This document shows, one piece after another, positions 18,144 to 26,956 of a stretch of DNA of 64,000 nucleotides. Both the position numbers and the translations under genes were made by a program. Below the pieces are notes generated by a model. That model worked only from the letters and a program-made list of their open reading frames with translations. It did not search any database and was not told the DNA's origin. Origin of the DNA: Thiohalocapsa sp. Lineage in GTDB: Bacteria > Pseudomonadota > Gammaproteobacteria > Chromatiales > Chromatiaceae. Each line of letters begins with the position of its first letter. Within the stretch, counting starts at the first letter, position 1. Location of the stretch: the NCBI GenBank assembly GCA_028277725.1, contig JANQFX010000102.1, positions 1 to 64,000 on the forward strand, written 5' to 3'.

Positions 18144-19217
18144 ATGCCCGACCGACCCTTGATCTCCGTCGTCATGGCCACCTACAACCGGGCGGACATC
18201 TTGCCCGCGACGGTCGAGTGTCTGCAACGGCAAACCTTGGCCGATGATGAGTTCGAAGTCATCATCATCGACGACGGATCACCTGACAATACAAGGGAGG
18301 TCGTGGCGGATCTGCAATCTCGGGTTCGGTTTGAACTGACCTACCTCCATCACGACAATCGCGGTCCAGGCTATACGCAGAATCGCGGTCTGCGGAAGGC
18401 GCGGGCGGAGGTCGGATTGTTGATCGCGGATGACATTATGCTCATCCCAACTGCCCTCGAGGCGCATTTGCGTGTGCATGACGAACACCCTGATCAGGAG
18501 ACGGCGGTGCTAGGTCAGGTGCTGCAGTCACCGGAGCTGACCGACAGCGTCTTCCTCCAGGTCTGGGACCCCTTTCGGTTCGATGCATTCACCGGGCTCG
18601 AGACCTTGCCGTACTACCTGTTCTGGGCTTGCCAAGTCTCCTTCAAGACTGCGTTCATGCGAGACGCGGGTCTCTTCAGAGAGCATCGCGGCCGCGGGGG
18701 CGCGGCGGCACATGAGGATGCGGAACTCGGCTATCGTCTGCACCAGGCGGGGATGCGACTTCGCTATGCGCCCGAAGCACTGGGCTACCACTACCATGTC
18801 GAGACCCTGGAAGGGGCGATGCGTCGTGGCTACGAACGGGGGCTCAATTTCGGTGAATTCCACGCATACGTGCCTGAGCCCGAAATCGTGGTGCGCTACC
18901 ACGTATTGCAGCCCTCCACGCTGGCCGACCACGTGCGTGCGTTCGGCGCAGCACACCGCCGATACCTGCTCGGTGCGGACCGCAGTCCGTTGTTGCTCAT
19001 GCTGCGCTACGTGGCTCGCTCTATCGTATTCAACGGGTTCACCGCCAACTTCTTGTGGTTACCACTCACGCGTGCCGCGGAACAGGCTTCCTGGGCCGAG
19101 CGATTGATGCATCGCGACCTGTATCGTGGCCTGATTTCCTGGCAGTTCACTCGCGGCACTCGGGACGCGAAATCTCTGTACCAAACGGGGAAGGCCCAAC
19201 CATCGGCGCTTTCCTAA
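18144..19217 (+). CDS. GT2 family glycosyltransferase
   Basis: A 357-residue protein. The N-terminal GT-A domain begins PLISVVMATYNRADILPATV, with IIIDDGSPDNTREVV for nucleotide binding and LLIADDIMLIP as the DxD-like site. The region with HEDAELGYRLHQAGMRLRY is a Glyco_transf_7C-like motif, followed by a GYHYHVETLEGAM segment. The C-terminal third is hydrophobic and may be membrane-associated. It starts at an ATG following a long gap, so it may begin a transcription unit with the epimerase 75 bp downstream. The sugar donor cannot be read from sequence. Confidence 0.87.
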   Translation: MPDRPLISVVMATYNRADILPATVECLQRQTLADDEFEVIIIDDGSPDNTREVVADLQSRVRFELTYLHHDNRGPGYTQNRGLRKARAEVGLLIADDIMLIPTALEAHLRVHDEHPDQETAVLGQVLQSPELTDSVFLQVWDPFRFDAFTGLETLPYYLFWACQVSFKTAFMRDAGLFREHRGRGGAAAHEDAELGYRLHQAGMRLRYAPEALGYHYHVETLEGAMRRGYERGLNFGEFHAYVPEPEIVVRYHVLQPSTLADHVRAFGAAHRRYLLGADRSPLLLMLRYVARSIVFNGFTANFLWLPLTRAAEQASWAERLMHRDLYRGLISWQFTRGTRDAKSLYQTGKAQPSALS

Positions 19218-19292
19218 CGGAACGGAGCGCACCAATCCGCCCGTCTCGTTCGCGCCTCCCAGCGTGCGTGCCTGTCTCGGTGTACATACCTC

Positions 19293-20444
19293 ATGAAGAT
19301 TCTGATCAGCGGCGGCGCGGGGTTCATTGGGTCGGCGGTAGCCGAACGGCTCGCGGCGGATGGTCACGACGTTCGTCTCTTGGACAACCTCTCTCCGCAA
19401 GTGCACGGGAAGGACGGTCGCCGGTCGTTCAGCCTCAGCCGGGCCCGTGCATCGGGCAGGTTGGTCGTGGGCGACGTCACCTCAGCGGAGGACTGGCATC
19501 GATGTCTAGGGGATGTCACCCATGTGCTACACCTGGCGGCAGAAACCGGGACTGGCCAATCGATGTACAGCGTTGGGCGCTACTGCGAGGCCAATGTGGC
19601 GGGCACCGCCACTTTACTGGACATACTTCGGAACACGGAACACCAGGTGTCGAGGGTCGTCGTGGCGTCCTCCCGCGCCGTCTACGGGGAAGGGGCCGCG
19701 CATTGCCCCAGGCATGGCACCGTCTATCCGCATGGGCGCAGGATACAGGACATGGAGCAGGGACTCTTTGCACCTCCATGCCCGATCTGCCAGGTTGCGA
19801 CGACGCCTGAACCGACATTGGAAGAGGCTCGACTGCGGCCGAATTCGATCTATGCAGTCACCAAGTTGGCCCAGGAGCAGCTCATTATGACTGCCTGCCC
19901 GGCATTGGATATCGAGGCCGTGGCGTTGCGATATCAGAATGTCTATGGCCCTGGGCAATCGCTGGTGAACCCGTATACCGGTATTCTATCGATCTTCGCG
20001 GTCGCCATGCTCTCGGAGCAGCCGATCAATGTGTTCGAGGACGGGGCCGAGACGAGAGACTTCGTCTATATCGATGATGTCGTCGAAGCAACGAACGCTG
20101 CCTTGTTTGCCGACAAGGTGAATGGCCATATCGTCAACGTCGGTTCGGGTAGGCCAACATCGGTGGTGCAAATCGTCGGGCTGCTCGCCGCAGCGCTCGG
20201 AGTTGAGCCCCGTTATCGCGTGTCTGGAGACTTCCGGGTTGGCGATATCCGACACAACTGGGCCGACATCTCCAAAGCCGCACGATTGTTCCACTACGAA
20301 CCCACCTGGGCGGTAGATGCCGGAATCAGTCGGTTCGCCCGATGGGTGCAGGACGAACTGGAGCAGTACATCCAATCAGGCGGCAGCTACGATGCCGCCT
20401 TGGACGAGCTACGACAACATGGCCTGTTGCATCGAAGCCGCTAA
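19293..20444 (+). CDS. NAD-dependent epimerase/dehydratase with cysteine-rich insert
   Basis: A 383-residue extended SDR. The NAD motif ISGGAGFIGSAVAERL is at residues 5-20, VASSRAVYGEG carries the serine region, and YAVTKLAQEQ is YxxxK. An insert of about 50 residues with HCPRHG and PPCPICQ sits between the serine and the YxxxK. Such an insert resembles dTDP-L-rhamnose 4-epimerase (WbiB-like) enzymes and could bind zinc; this is inference. With the RmlD-like gene at 2903 it may make a rhamnose-derived or talose sugar donor. Its stop overlaps the stop of the convergent GT2 gene by 4 bp. Confidence 0.8.
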   Translation: MKILISGGAGFIGSAVAERLAADGHDVRLLDNLSPQVHGKDGRRSFSLSRARASGRLVVGDVTSAEDWHRCLGDVTHVLHLAAETGTGQSMYSVGRYCEANVAGTATLLDILRNTEHQVSRVVVASSRAVYGEGAAHCPRHGTVYPHGRRIQDMEQGLFAPPCPICQVATTPEPTLEEARLRPNSIYAVTKLAQEQLIMTACPALDIEAVALRYQNVYGPGQSLVNPYTGILSIFAVAMLSEQPINVFEDGAETRDFVYIDDVVEATNAALFADKVNGHIVNVGSGRPTSVVQIVGLLAAALGVEPRYRVSGDFRVGDIRHNWADISKAARLFHYEPTWAVDAGISRFARWVQDELEQYIQSGGSYDAALDELRQHGLLHRSR

Positions 20445-21532
20445 TGCGAACGACCCAACGGCCTCGACTCGGCATGCCGCCATCGACTCCAAAGCCAAAC
20501 GGGGAGCAACAGCGTCGCTGCATTCGCAAGCCAATACACCGCCCGCGCAGGGACTTTCGGCAGACCAAGGCGATCGAGCAGGGCACTGGGGGGGCGCTTA
20601 CCATGGAAGGTTGCGTACATGGCATGGAGAAATCCCAGCGCCTTGAGTCGGGCATACCAACGCAAGATGTCAGGGCAGCACCCGAGCCGTGGGATCAGTT
20701 CCTCACGCAATTCAAGCCCCTGGCGTACCAGGTCTTCCATGACCGATTCCCGCGACGCTGCATTATCGAAAATCTGGCAGGTGACCAGCGGCGCGGGTAA
20801 CAGGTAAGAGGGGTAGGCTTGGATGAACCTGGCGATGAATATCGCGTCTGCGGCAGGCCAGTGGCCTGGGTAGAACCCGCCGATTGACAAAGCACATTCG
20901 CGGTCCATCAGGACCCCGGTGACGCCCGCGAACGGATAGTCGACGAAGAAATCCGAGCTGCCGAGGCGCCTACTGCGTATCGAACGCCCTCCATAGAGCA
21001 GCCTGTTCTTCAGTCGGTGGCCCAACTGAAGGGATGTTCTGTCGCGTTCGATCTTGCGCGCGTCTCGAATGGCATAGCGGGTGCCCACCAGTCGAGCATC
21101 AGGCCTGTGCTCGACCACGTCGAGACAGGCGGACAAGAACCCGTCGGACATCAAGTCGTCGTTGTCCATCAGTGTTACCCATCTTCCACGGGCGAGCTGC
21201 AGGCATTTGCACCAATTGCCGTAGACACCCAAATTGCGGGCATTCCGAAACAGTCGCACTCTTGCGTCGTTCAGGTCGTCGACGACTCGGTCGATCTCCG
21301 AAGACCGCAGTGGATCTGGATCATCGTCCACGACCAGCACTTCGAATGTTGCATCGGTTGTTTGCGCCAGGGCACTACGCAAGGCCTGCCGCAGCATCTG
21401 CGGTCGTCGGTATTGCGGAATAGCAATAGACACGCTGGGCTCTGTGGAAGCCTGACCGGGTCGAATCAAGTGGGATGGTAGCTTCGCGATCTCCGCGACC
21501 CCATCCTGGTGCGACAACAACGGCTCACGCAT
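20441..21532 (-). CDS. GT2 family glycosyltransferase
   Basis: A 363-residue protein with the GT2 opening VSIAIPQYRRPQMLRQAL and FEVLVVDDDPDPLRSSE, then a WVTLMDNDDLMSDGFL metal site. The C-terminus has a hydrophobic helix (VYWLANAATLLLPVWLW) that may anchor it. The ATG at 21532 overlaps the flippase stop (ATGCGTGA), which points to translational coupling; the upstream open frame to 21688 lies inside the flippase gene and is discarded. It converges on the epimerase, with 4 bp of overlap at the stops. Donor and acceptor are unknown. Confidence 0.85.
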   Translation of the reverse strand: MREPLLSHQDGVAEIAKLPSHLIRPGQASTEPSVSIAIPQYRRPQMLRQALRSALAQTTDATFEVLVVDDDPDPLRSSEIDRVVDDLNDARVRLFRNARNLGVYGNWCKCLQLARGRWVTLMDNDDLMSDGFLSACLDVVEHRPDARLVGTRYAIRDARKIERDRTSLQLGHRLKNRLLYGGRSIRSRRLGSSDFFVDYPFAGVTGVLMDRECALSIGGFYPGHWPAADAIFIARFIQAYPSYLLPAPLVTCQIFDNAASRESVMEDLVRQGLELREELIPRLGCCPDILRWYARLKALGFLHAMYATFHGKRPPSALLDRLGLPKVPARAVYWLANAATLLLPVWLWSRWRHAESRPLGRSH

Positions 21533-22931
21533 TGGAAGTTTGACCCATGACTGTGCGAATGCCTCGAACACCGTAGCGGTAGACGTCGGCGGGTGACATG
21601 TCGAGTTCGGCGAGCGCCTGGCGTGGCCAGCGCCAATAATTGTAGGCGCCTTGGACGACGGCCTGGGCAAGAATGAAGGCCCAGACACCGAGCGCGGTTT
21701 GGCTCACCAACACAAGCCCAAGCAGAACGACCCCGATACCTGAGACGACGGATGCCCGGACGAAGGGCACCCGATTCTGCGTCAAGAGGAAGGCGCAACT
21801 GATGAGCAGATTGACCTCGAGGAGGGTCAGCATTGCGTAGGCCCCCAAGACGCCCGTCCCCAGTAAACTGGTCTCGCTATCCAACCAGGCTAGCAACGGA
21901 GCACCTGCGAGCAGCAGGACTAGCGCACCCAGGACGAAGGACCCCCAGGCGAATAGCAGCACCACCGCGAGCCCTGCGCGCAGGGCCTCCTTGTCACCGC
22001 TGACCTGCCACGCATTCAGCTTGGGGGCCAACAGCTGGAAGACGACACCCGATAGGATGAGCAACGTGGTCAATAATTGATTACTGAGGTTGTAGCTGGC
22101 CGCTTGGCTCATGCCCAAGAAGCTGGACGCAATGAGGATATTCGCACTGAGGACGAGATATCCGCCCACATGAACCACTCCCAACCGCAGGGAGTTGCGC
22201 CAAACGACCGGCAACAGCCGCTCTGTACTCGCCCGTGCTCGGCGCAGCGCCGACAACTCCGGGCGACTACGCGCGTACAACGCGAGGTGCAGCAGCGCCC
22301 TGTCAACGATGGCGGCCACGAGAGACGCGATGCCCAGTCCGATGAGGCCCCCATCGAGCGCCACAGCCAGGGCGCCGACCACGAGAAAGGTGGTGCGTGA
22401 GGCAACGATGATCTTATTCGTCAGGGTGACGTCCCCACGCCCCTGCAGGATCGCGCTGTAGCGCGCGAAGAATAGGCTGATGATGTAGCCGAGCGCAAAA
22501 GCTAGCCAAGCCAAGACGAGGTCGTCCGCGGGCTGGGCGTCGGTCGCGACGGACAGCACGAAGGCAGTACCGCCAAGCAACAGTGCAGCCGCCGCCATGC
22601 CTGTAACCCGAACATACAAGAGCCGAGAAGTCGCCAGCAATTCCGCCAGCAATTGCGGGTCAGCAGGACGCTGCACCTGGACCAAATCGAAACCCTCCGG
22701 ATGGAGCGATTCGGAACCAGAATAGATGTAGGCAGAGAGACGGACGAGCGTGGGACGAAGGCCCAGCTCTAGCAAGCGTGCCCCATTTGCCAAGGCGATG
22801 AACAGTATCCACATGCCCACGTCGGCGGCGGGCATCTGTTTGAGGATGAGCGGCAACAGGAGAATGGCCGCGCCAATGTTGAGGCCGTTGGCGAGGTATC
22901 CCCAGAAAAGATCAGAGGATCGGAGATGCAC
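21525..22931 (-). CDS. Wzx-type oligosaccharide flippase (MOP superfamily)
   Basis: A 468-residue integral membrane protein with about twelve hydrophobic segments, opening with FWGYLANGLNIGAAILLLPLIL. That pattern and length fit polysaccharide-synthesis flippases that move lipid-linked repeat units across the inner membrane. It sits next to a GT2 gene that starts within its last codons and 49 bp downstream of a methyltransferase on the same strand. The start is a GTG. Its presence, along with Wzy- and Wzz-like genes, indicates a Wzx/Wzy-dependent pathway. Confidence 0.82.
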   Translation of the reverse strand: MHLRSSDLFWGYLANGLNIGAAILLLPLILKQMPAADVGMWILFIALANGARLLELGLRPTLVRLSAYIYSGSESLHPEGFDLVQVQRPADPQLLAELLATSRLLYVRVTGMAAAALLLGGTAFVLSVATDAQPADDLVLAWLAFALGYIISLFFARYSAILQGRGDVTLTNKIIVASRTTFLVVGALAVALDGGLIGLGIASLVAAIVDRALLHLALYARSRPELSALRRARASTERLLPVVWRNSLRLGVVHVGGYLVLSANILIASSFLGMSQAASYNLSNQLLTTLLILSGVVFQLLAPKLNAWQVSGDKEALRAGLAVVLLFAWGSFVLGALVLLLAGAPLLAWLDSETSLLGTGVLGAYAMLTLLEVNLLISCAFLLTQNRVPFVRASVVSGIGVVLLGLVLVSQTALGVWAFILAQAVVQGAYNYWRWPRQALAELDMSPADVYRYGVRGIRTVMGQTSNA

Positions 22932-22980
22932 GTCACTTACGCGGTATCGACCCTAATCGAGTGCGCGGTGGCGAACCCGA

Positions 22981-23874
22981 TCATCGTATCGGCCCACCGC
23001 TGTCGTCCGCGCCCGTCGGGGGTGGCCTTTGCCAGACCATAATGTCCTGCAACGACAAGTAGTCGTCGTCGCAGTTCCAGCTACCTGGGACGAACTGCTT
23101 GAGTACGAGGCCCTGTTTGGCGCCCGCCGCCCGCAGGTAAGACAGTTGCAATCCAATCGCACGCTCAGGGGCGTCCGGGAAGAGCGTGGACCAGGTATCG
23201 TGATGCTCCCAATGACTGTGAGGGTTAGCAGGGAGGAGCCGCGAGAATTGGAGGTCGGATCGGAGCGAGTTGGGGTAGCCATCCAAGGCAAAGCAGGTCG
23301 CGATGAAGCACTTCCCCGGGCGGAGTACCCTCGCGACCTCCTGCAAATACCGATCGACGACAGACGGCCTGAGATGGGTAAAGATCGACCAGGCCAGCAC
23401 GAAGTCGAAGCTGTCGTCTGGATATGGACAGCGCAGCGTGCTCGGATCGACTTGTCCCGTCGGACTGTAATATGCGTTGTGGAGGTCGATATGCCGGAAA
23501 TGAACCTGGGCCAACTCTGAAGTGATATTGCCCTGTGCCCAACGTATTGCGACGGGGTCGCTGTCGAATCCCTCGTAAGCGCCCCGGAAATAATGGGGCT
23601 TGGTCAGCATGCGGGCAATGAACCGGCCATGGCCACAGCCGATGTCGAGTACATCCGATCGCATGTGGAGACCGCCCAAGAGCTTGAAGTAGGCGATGTA
23701 CTCATCCGTGGTGGCCAGATACTCGTCCAGTGGTGCGACACGACGCCGGATGGACAAGGGGGGAATGGGCCTGGCCAGCTCGTGTCGGAGCCTGGAGCGG
23801 AATGGGAGGTCCAGCCAATCGAGCGCGGTATCGGCCAGTCCGCGAACATGCGAGACCAGGGTCGTGTTGACCAT
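22981..23874 (-). CDS. Class I SAM-dependent methyltransferase
   Basis: A 297-residue protein with motif I VLDIGCGHGRFIARML (about residues 74-89), an acidic YEGFDSDPVAIRWA, and FDFVLAWSIFTHLRP as motif IV, followed by EVARVLRPGKCFIAT. These are Methyltransf_11/25-type landmarks. It heads the minus-strand group methyltransferase-flippase-GT2. Substrate is probably a sugar of the repeat unit or a terminal residue, as with the other methyltransferases in the locus; that is inference. Confidence 0.85.
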   Translation of the reverse strand: MVNTTLVSHVRGLADTALDWLDLPFRSRLRHELARPIPPLSIRRRVAPLDEYLATTDEYIAYFKLLGGLHMRSDVLDIGCGHGRFIARMLTKPHYFRGAYEGFDSDPVAIRWAQGNITSELAQVHFRHIDLHNAYYSPTGQVDPSTLRCPYPDDSFDFVLAWSIFTHLRPSVVDRYLQEVARVLRPGKCFIATCFALDGYPNSLRSDLQFSRLLPANPHSHWEHHDTWSTLFPDAPERAIGLQLSYLRAAGAKQGLVLKQFVPGSWNCDDDYLSLQDIMVWQRPPPTGADDSGGPIR

Positions 23875-24212
23875 GTGGTTCCCTCAGGGCTGGATCCAGC
23901 CGCGCGTAAGGATGCATCCGTTTGTGCCCCGAATGTGCCCACCCCTTTCGGCGGCACCGCAATCCCCCTAGGGGAATGGGCTCTACGGGGATCCCTTAGG
24001 ACATCGATCCATCCTCAATGGGCGAGGGGGATGGCAGAATGGTACAGGACAGCGCAGTCCTTCGGTAGTCTCGGTGTCGAGCTTCAGATCATGCGCAGCG
24101 AGATGCGTGACGGCAGTCGGAAGCCTGTTCCCCCACTCTGGTCGCAACCAGCCGAACGGGCCTCATTAGGCCCGGGCATTGGTCTGCTTCTCGCCCCATG
24201 AGCCACAACCCC

Positions 24213-24463
24213 CCTTCAACCTAGATGGAGCGGTTGGACGGTCGTCAGGGTGCGTCCCGCGGGCCGTCCAGCGAGGCACAACGACGAGGAATAGTCTCTC
24301 TATTCCAAGAAGTTGTAACAAAGCTGGGCGGCACGCGGGGCGTGCCATGGCGACCGTAGCGCCCGCCACCCAATGGGTGATCCCAGATTTGCCGCGGAAC
24401 CAGAAACAAGTCAGCGCTTTACATAGAAATCGGCGCGGTCAACTGCTCCATCTAGGTTCAAGG
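24213..24463. mobile_element. MITE-like or IS-remnant element with 24-bp inverted repeats
   Basis: Terminal repeats at 24213-24236 and 24440-24463 are inverted copies matching at 22 of 24 positions; the shared core is AACCTAGATGGAGC. Both ends start CCTT. The interior of about 203 bp has no transposase frame but holds a small palindrome (GAATAG..CTATTC). No target-site duplication is obvious. A non-autonomous element or an internally deleted IS is the best reading; the IS family is not recognised. Confidence 0.55.
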
Positions 24464-24683
24464 CACTGCTGTCGGACATGGACGGCGTGCTCTTCCACGG
24501 GCCGTCGCCGCTGCCCGGTGTGGCGAAGTTCCTGCGTCGCATCGAGCCCCTGCCCCACCTATACGTCACCAACAACCGAACGACATGGCCCTCGCGCGGC
24601 TCGGCGTGAACGCAGCGGACTGCGTCATGGTCGGCGACCCACGCCTGCTCCAAGCGCACGAACAAGCGTGCAATCTATGGTGA
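24457..24683 (+). pseudogene. Broken HAD-type (NagD-like) phosphatase fragment
   Basis: From 24457 the plus strand reads FKALLSDMDGVLFHG, then PLPGVAKFLRRIEP and LYVTNN, the first two motifs of NagD-type HAD phosphatases, then a stop near 24609. In another frame from 24585 it reads MALARLGVNAADCVMVGDP, the fourth HAD motif. The order is right, but the middle of the protein is missing, the frame is broken, and there is no start codon: the 5' end runs into the right inverted repeat of the adjacent element. This looks like a gene destroyed by insertion and deletion. Confidence 0.7.
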
Positions 24684-24844
24684 TTTTTTCTACTATTCCG
24701 GGCAGATAAGCGCGACACCCAAGCGCGCACAACGGACCCCGGCCCGACCACTGCCAACACCGTCCCTCTGGCACCCTGCTCGACGCGGAAAACGCCGACC
24801 CGAATCTCGGTGCGCCCGCGGGAGATCATGATCGCGAGGTCATC

Positions 24845-26914
24845 GTGTACCCAAAATACTTCGGCCTCAGAGAAGCCAGCTTCTCCATCACGCCGGACCC
24901 GCAATACCTCTATCTGAGCGGACAACACCGCGAGGCCTTGGCGCATCTGCTCTTCGGCGCCGGCGACGGCGGCGGGTTCGTGCTGCTGACCGGCGAGGTC
25001 GGGACCGGCAAGACCACTGTCTGTCGCGCGTTCCTGGAGCAGTTGCCGGAGGGGGTCGAGGTGGCCCTGGTGGTCAACCCGGCCATGACAGCCACGGAAC
25101 TGCTGCACGCCATCTGCGACGAATTCCGTATCGAGCTTCCCGGCACCGACCCGTCGGTGAAGTCGATGCTCGACCACCTCAACCACTACCTGCTCGATGC
25201 GCATGCCCGCGGCCAGCGCCCCGTGCTCATCATCGACGAGGCGCAGAATCTCCGACCGAAGGTGCTGGAGCAAATCCGCCTGCTCACCAACCTGGAGACT
25301 GCGAAACGCAAGCTGCTGCAGATCTTCCTCATCGGCCAACCGGAACTGCGCGTGCTGCTGGCGAGCCGAGACCTGCGTCAGCTGAATCAGCGCATCACCG
25401 CCCGCTACCACCTGCAACCGCTCTCCGCCAAGGAGACGGCAGCCTATGTCGATCATCGCATCGCGGTGGCCGGCGTCGACCGGCCCCTGTTCACCGCCTC
25501 GGCCCTGAAACGGGTGCACCGGGTGACCGGCGGCGTACCGCGACTCATCAACCTGGTCTGCGAGCGCGCGCTACTCGGCGCCGCCGTATCGCGCCGATTG
25601 CAGGTCACACCGGACGTCGTGACCCACGCCGCCCGCGAGGTCATCGATCGGCGCGATCCATCGGCACCCAAGCCTCCGAGGGCGCTCGGCATGGCGGCGG
25701 CGCTGCTGCTCGCCCTCGGGCTCGGCACCTTCATCGGCGGCTCCGGCGCCCTGGAGCGTCTACGGGACACCATCCCGACGGAGTGGCTGGCAGGGGTCGG
25801 GCTGCCCGCGACCGATGCCGCCGACGCCGAACCGGCGGCATTGGCCGCAACCGCCGATCCCGGACCGACGCCTGGCGCGGACGACGCACCCGCGCAGCCC
25901 AACGCCATGGCGGAACCGACGACGGACGACGCGGACGCAGCGCCGGTCGGGAAAATCGCCAGTGTCATGGTCGACAGCCCAGAGAACAGCGGCCCCGAGA
26001 CCGACCCGGAGGTCATGGCCGAAGTGCCATTAGCAGAACCGGACGACGCCCCCTTGGCGCCCCTGGACAGTCCGACCGAAACCCTCGCCAGCGAGGAAGG
26101 CCCGAGTCCGACGACCCACGTCACGCCCGCTGCCGAGAGCCAGCGGCCCGTCTTGGTGGCCGAGGGCGAGCAGCAGGAAACCCCGCCAGCCGACGATCTG
26201 GCCGTCGAACCCCTCGGCGAGCCCGCCAAGGAACCCACCGCCCGGTCCACCAAGGTGCCCCGCATCGCCACGGCCAGACTGAACACGGAAGTGTCCAGCA
26301 TCGATGCCGACGCCCTTGGCGATGCGCTGATCGACCGGCGATCCGTCGTCGACGAATTGCTGCGCCTGTGGCAGGTGGACATGGCGCCGGGGGTGCGACA
26401 TCTCGACTGCGCTGCGGTGCCGGCCTTCGCGCTGGCCTGCGAACGCGGCGCAGGGCGCTGGTCAGACCTGCGACGCTTCGATCGACCGGCGGCGCTGAAG
26501 CTCGCCCTGGCCGACGGTGGCGTCGGTTTCGCGGTCGTCGTCGGCCTGGACGACGAGCACGCGCTGCTGCAACGCAGGAGCGGCCTCGCCATGGTGCCCA
26601 TCGCGACCCTGGACGAGCGCTGGTCCGGCGACTATCTGTTGCTGTGGCGACCGCCACCCTTCGGCGGCAACATCATCGGCCCGAGGACCGCGCCGGATGC
26701 CGTGGCCTGGCTACGCGAACGCCTCGCGCTCCTGCCGGACAGCACGCTGACGGTGGATCCTTCCCGCTACGACGCGGACGTCAAGGCGACGGTGCGCCAA
26801 TTCCAGACCCAGAACGACCTGACCGACGACGGCATCGCGGGGCCGCGCACCCTGATCATGCTGAGCAATGCCTTGGCGGACTTGGATGTGCCTCGCCTGT
26901 CGACCAACCGCTGA
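24845..26914 (+). CDS. gspA: General secretion pathway protein A (ExeA-like AAA ATPase)
   Basis: A 689-residue inner-membrane protein. Residues 1-270 form an AAA+ ATPase beginning MYPKYFGLREASFSITPDP, with Walker A GEVGTGKTT and Walker B VLIIDEAQNL. A transmembrane helix follows (ALGMAAALLLALGLGTFIGG), then a low-complexity Pro/Ala/Asp linker of about 150 residues, a GspA-type domain related to C39 peptidase folds, and a C-terminal peptidoglycan-binding domain (VRQFQTQNDLTDDGIAGPRTL). In Aeromonas, ExeA with ExeB inserts the type II secretin through peptidoglycan. The GTG start gives the canonical N-terminus. XrtA-associated ATPases share the N-terminal part but not this C-terminus. Confidence 0.88.
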   Translation: MYPKYFGLREASFSITPDPQYLYLSGQHREALAHLLFGAGDGGGFVLLTGEVGTGKTTVCRAFLEQLPEGVEVALVVNPAMTATELLHAICDEFRIELPGTDPSVKSMLDHLNHYLLDAHARGQRPVLIIDEAQNLRPKVLEQIRLLTNLETAKRKLLQIFLIGQPELRVLLASRDLRQLNQRITARYHLQPLSAKETAAYVDHRIAVAGVDRPLFTASALKRVHRVTGGVPRLINLVCERALLGAAVSRRLQVTPDVVTHAAREVIDRRDPSAPKPPRALGMAAALLLALGLGTFIGGSGALERLRDTIPTEWLAGVGLPATDAADAEPAALAATADPGPTPGADDAPAQPNAMAEPTTDDADAAPVGKIASVMVDSPENSGPETDPEVMAEVPLAEPDDAPLAPLDSPTETLASEEGPSPTTHVTPAAESQRPVLVAEGEQQETPPADDLAVEPLGEPAKEPTARSTKVPRIATARLNTEVSSIDADALGDALIDRRSVVDELLRLWQVDMAPGVRHLDCAAVPAFALACERGAGRWSDLRRFDRPAALKLALADGGVGFAVVVGLDDEHALLQRRSGLAMVPIATLDERWSGDYLLLWRPPPFGGNIIGPRTAPDAVAWLRERLALLPDSTLTVDPSRYDADVKATVRQFQTQNDLTDDGIAGPRTLIMLSNALADLDVPRLSTNR

Positions 26915-26956
26915 GCCCAGCCCCAACAGCGACCGCACCCGCGTCGGTCCACCGCC

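Larger units (their letters stand above)
23875..24844. other. Decayed intergenic region
   Basis: This 970-bp interval has no intact gene. It contains a strong hairpin at 24157-24174 (CGGGCCT/AGGCCCG), a 251-bp inverted-repeat-bounded element, and remnants of a HAD phosphatase. It marks the boundary between the polysaccharide locus and the housekeeping region. Confidence 0.6.

Noticed and set aside
17744-18247. Candidate small gene in the gap before the GT2 gene
   Set aside because: Several overlapping frames on both strands give only Arg/Pro-rich sequence; no start context or motif supports any of them.
24845-26914. Possible XrtA/PEP-CTERM-associated ATPase
   Set aside because: The N-terminus is shared with that family, but the C-terminal peptidoglycan-binding domain and adjacent gspB indicate GspA; no PEP-CTERM or exosortase gene is seen.
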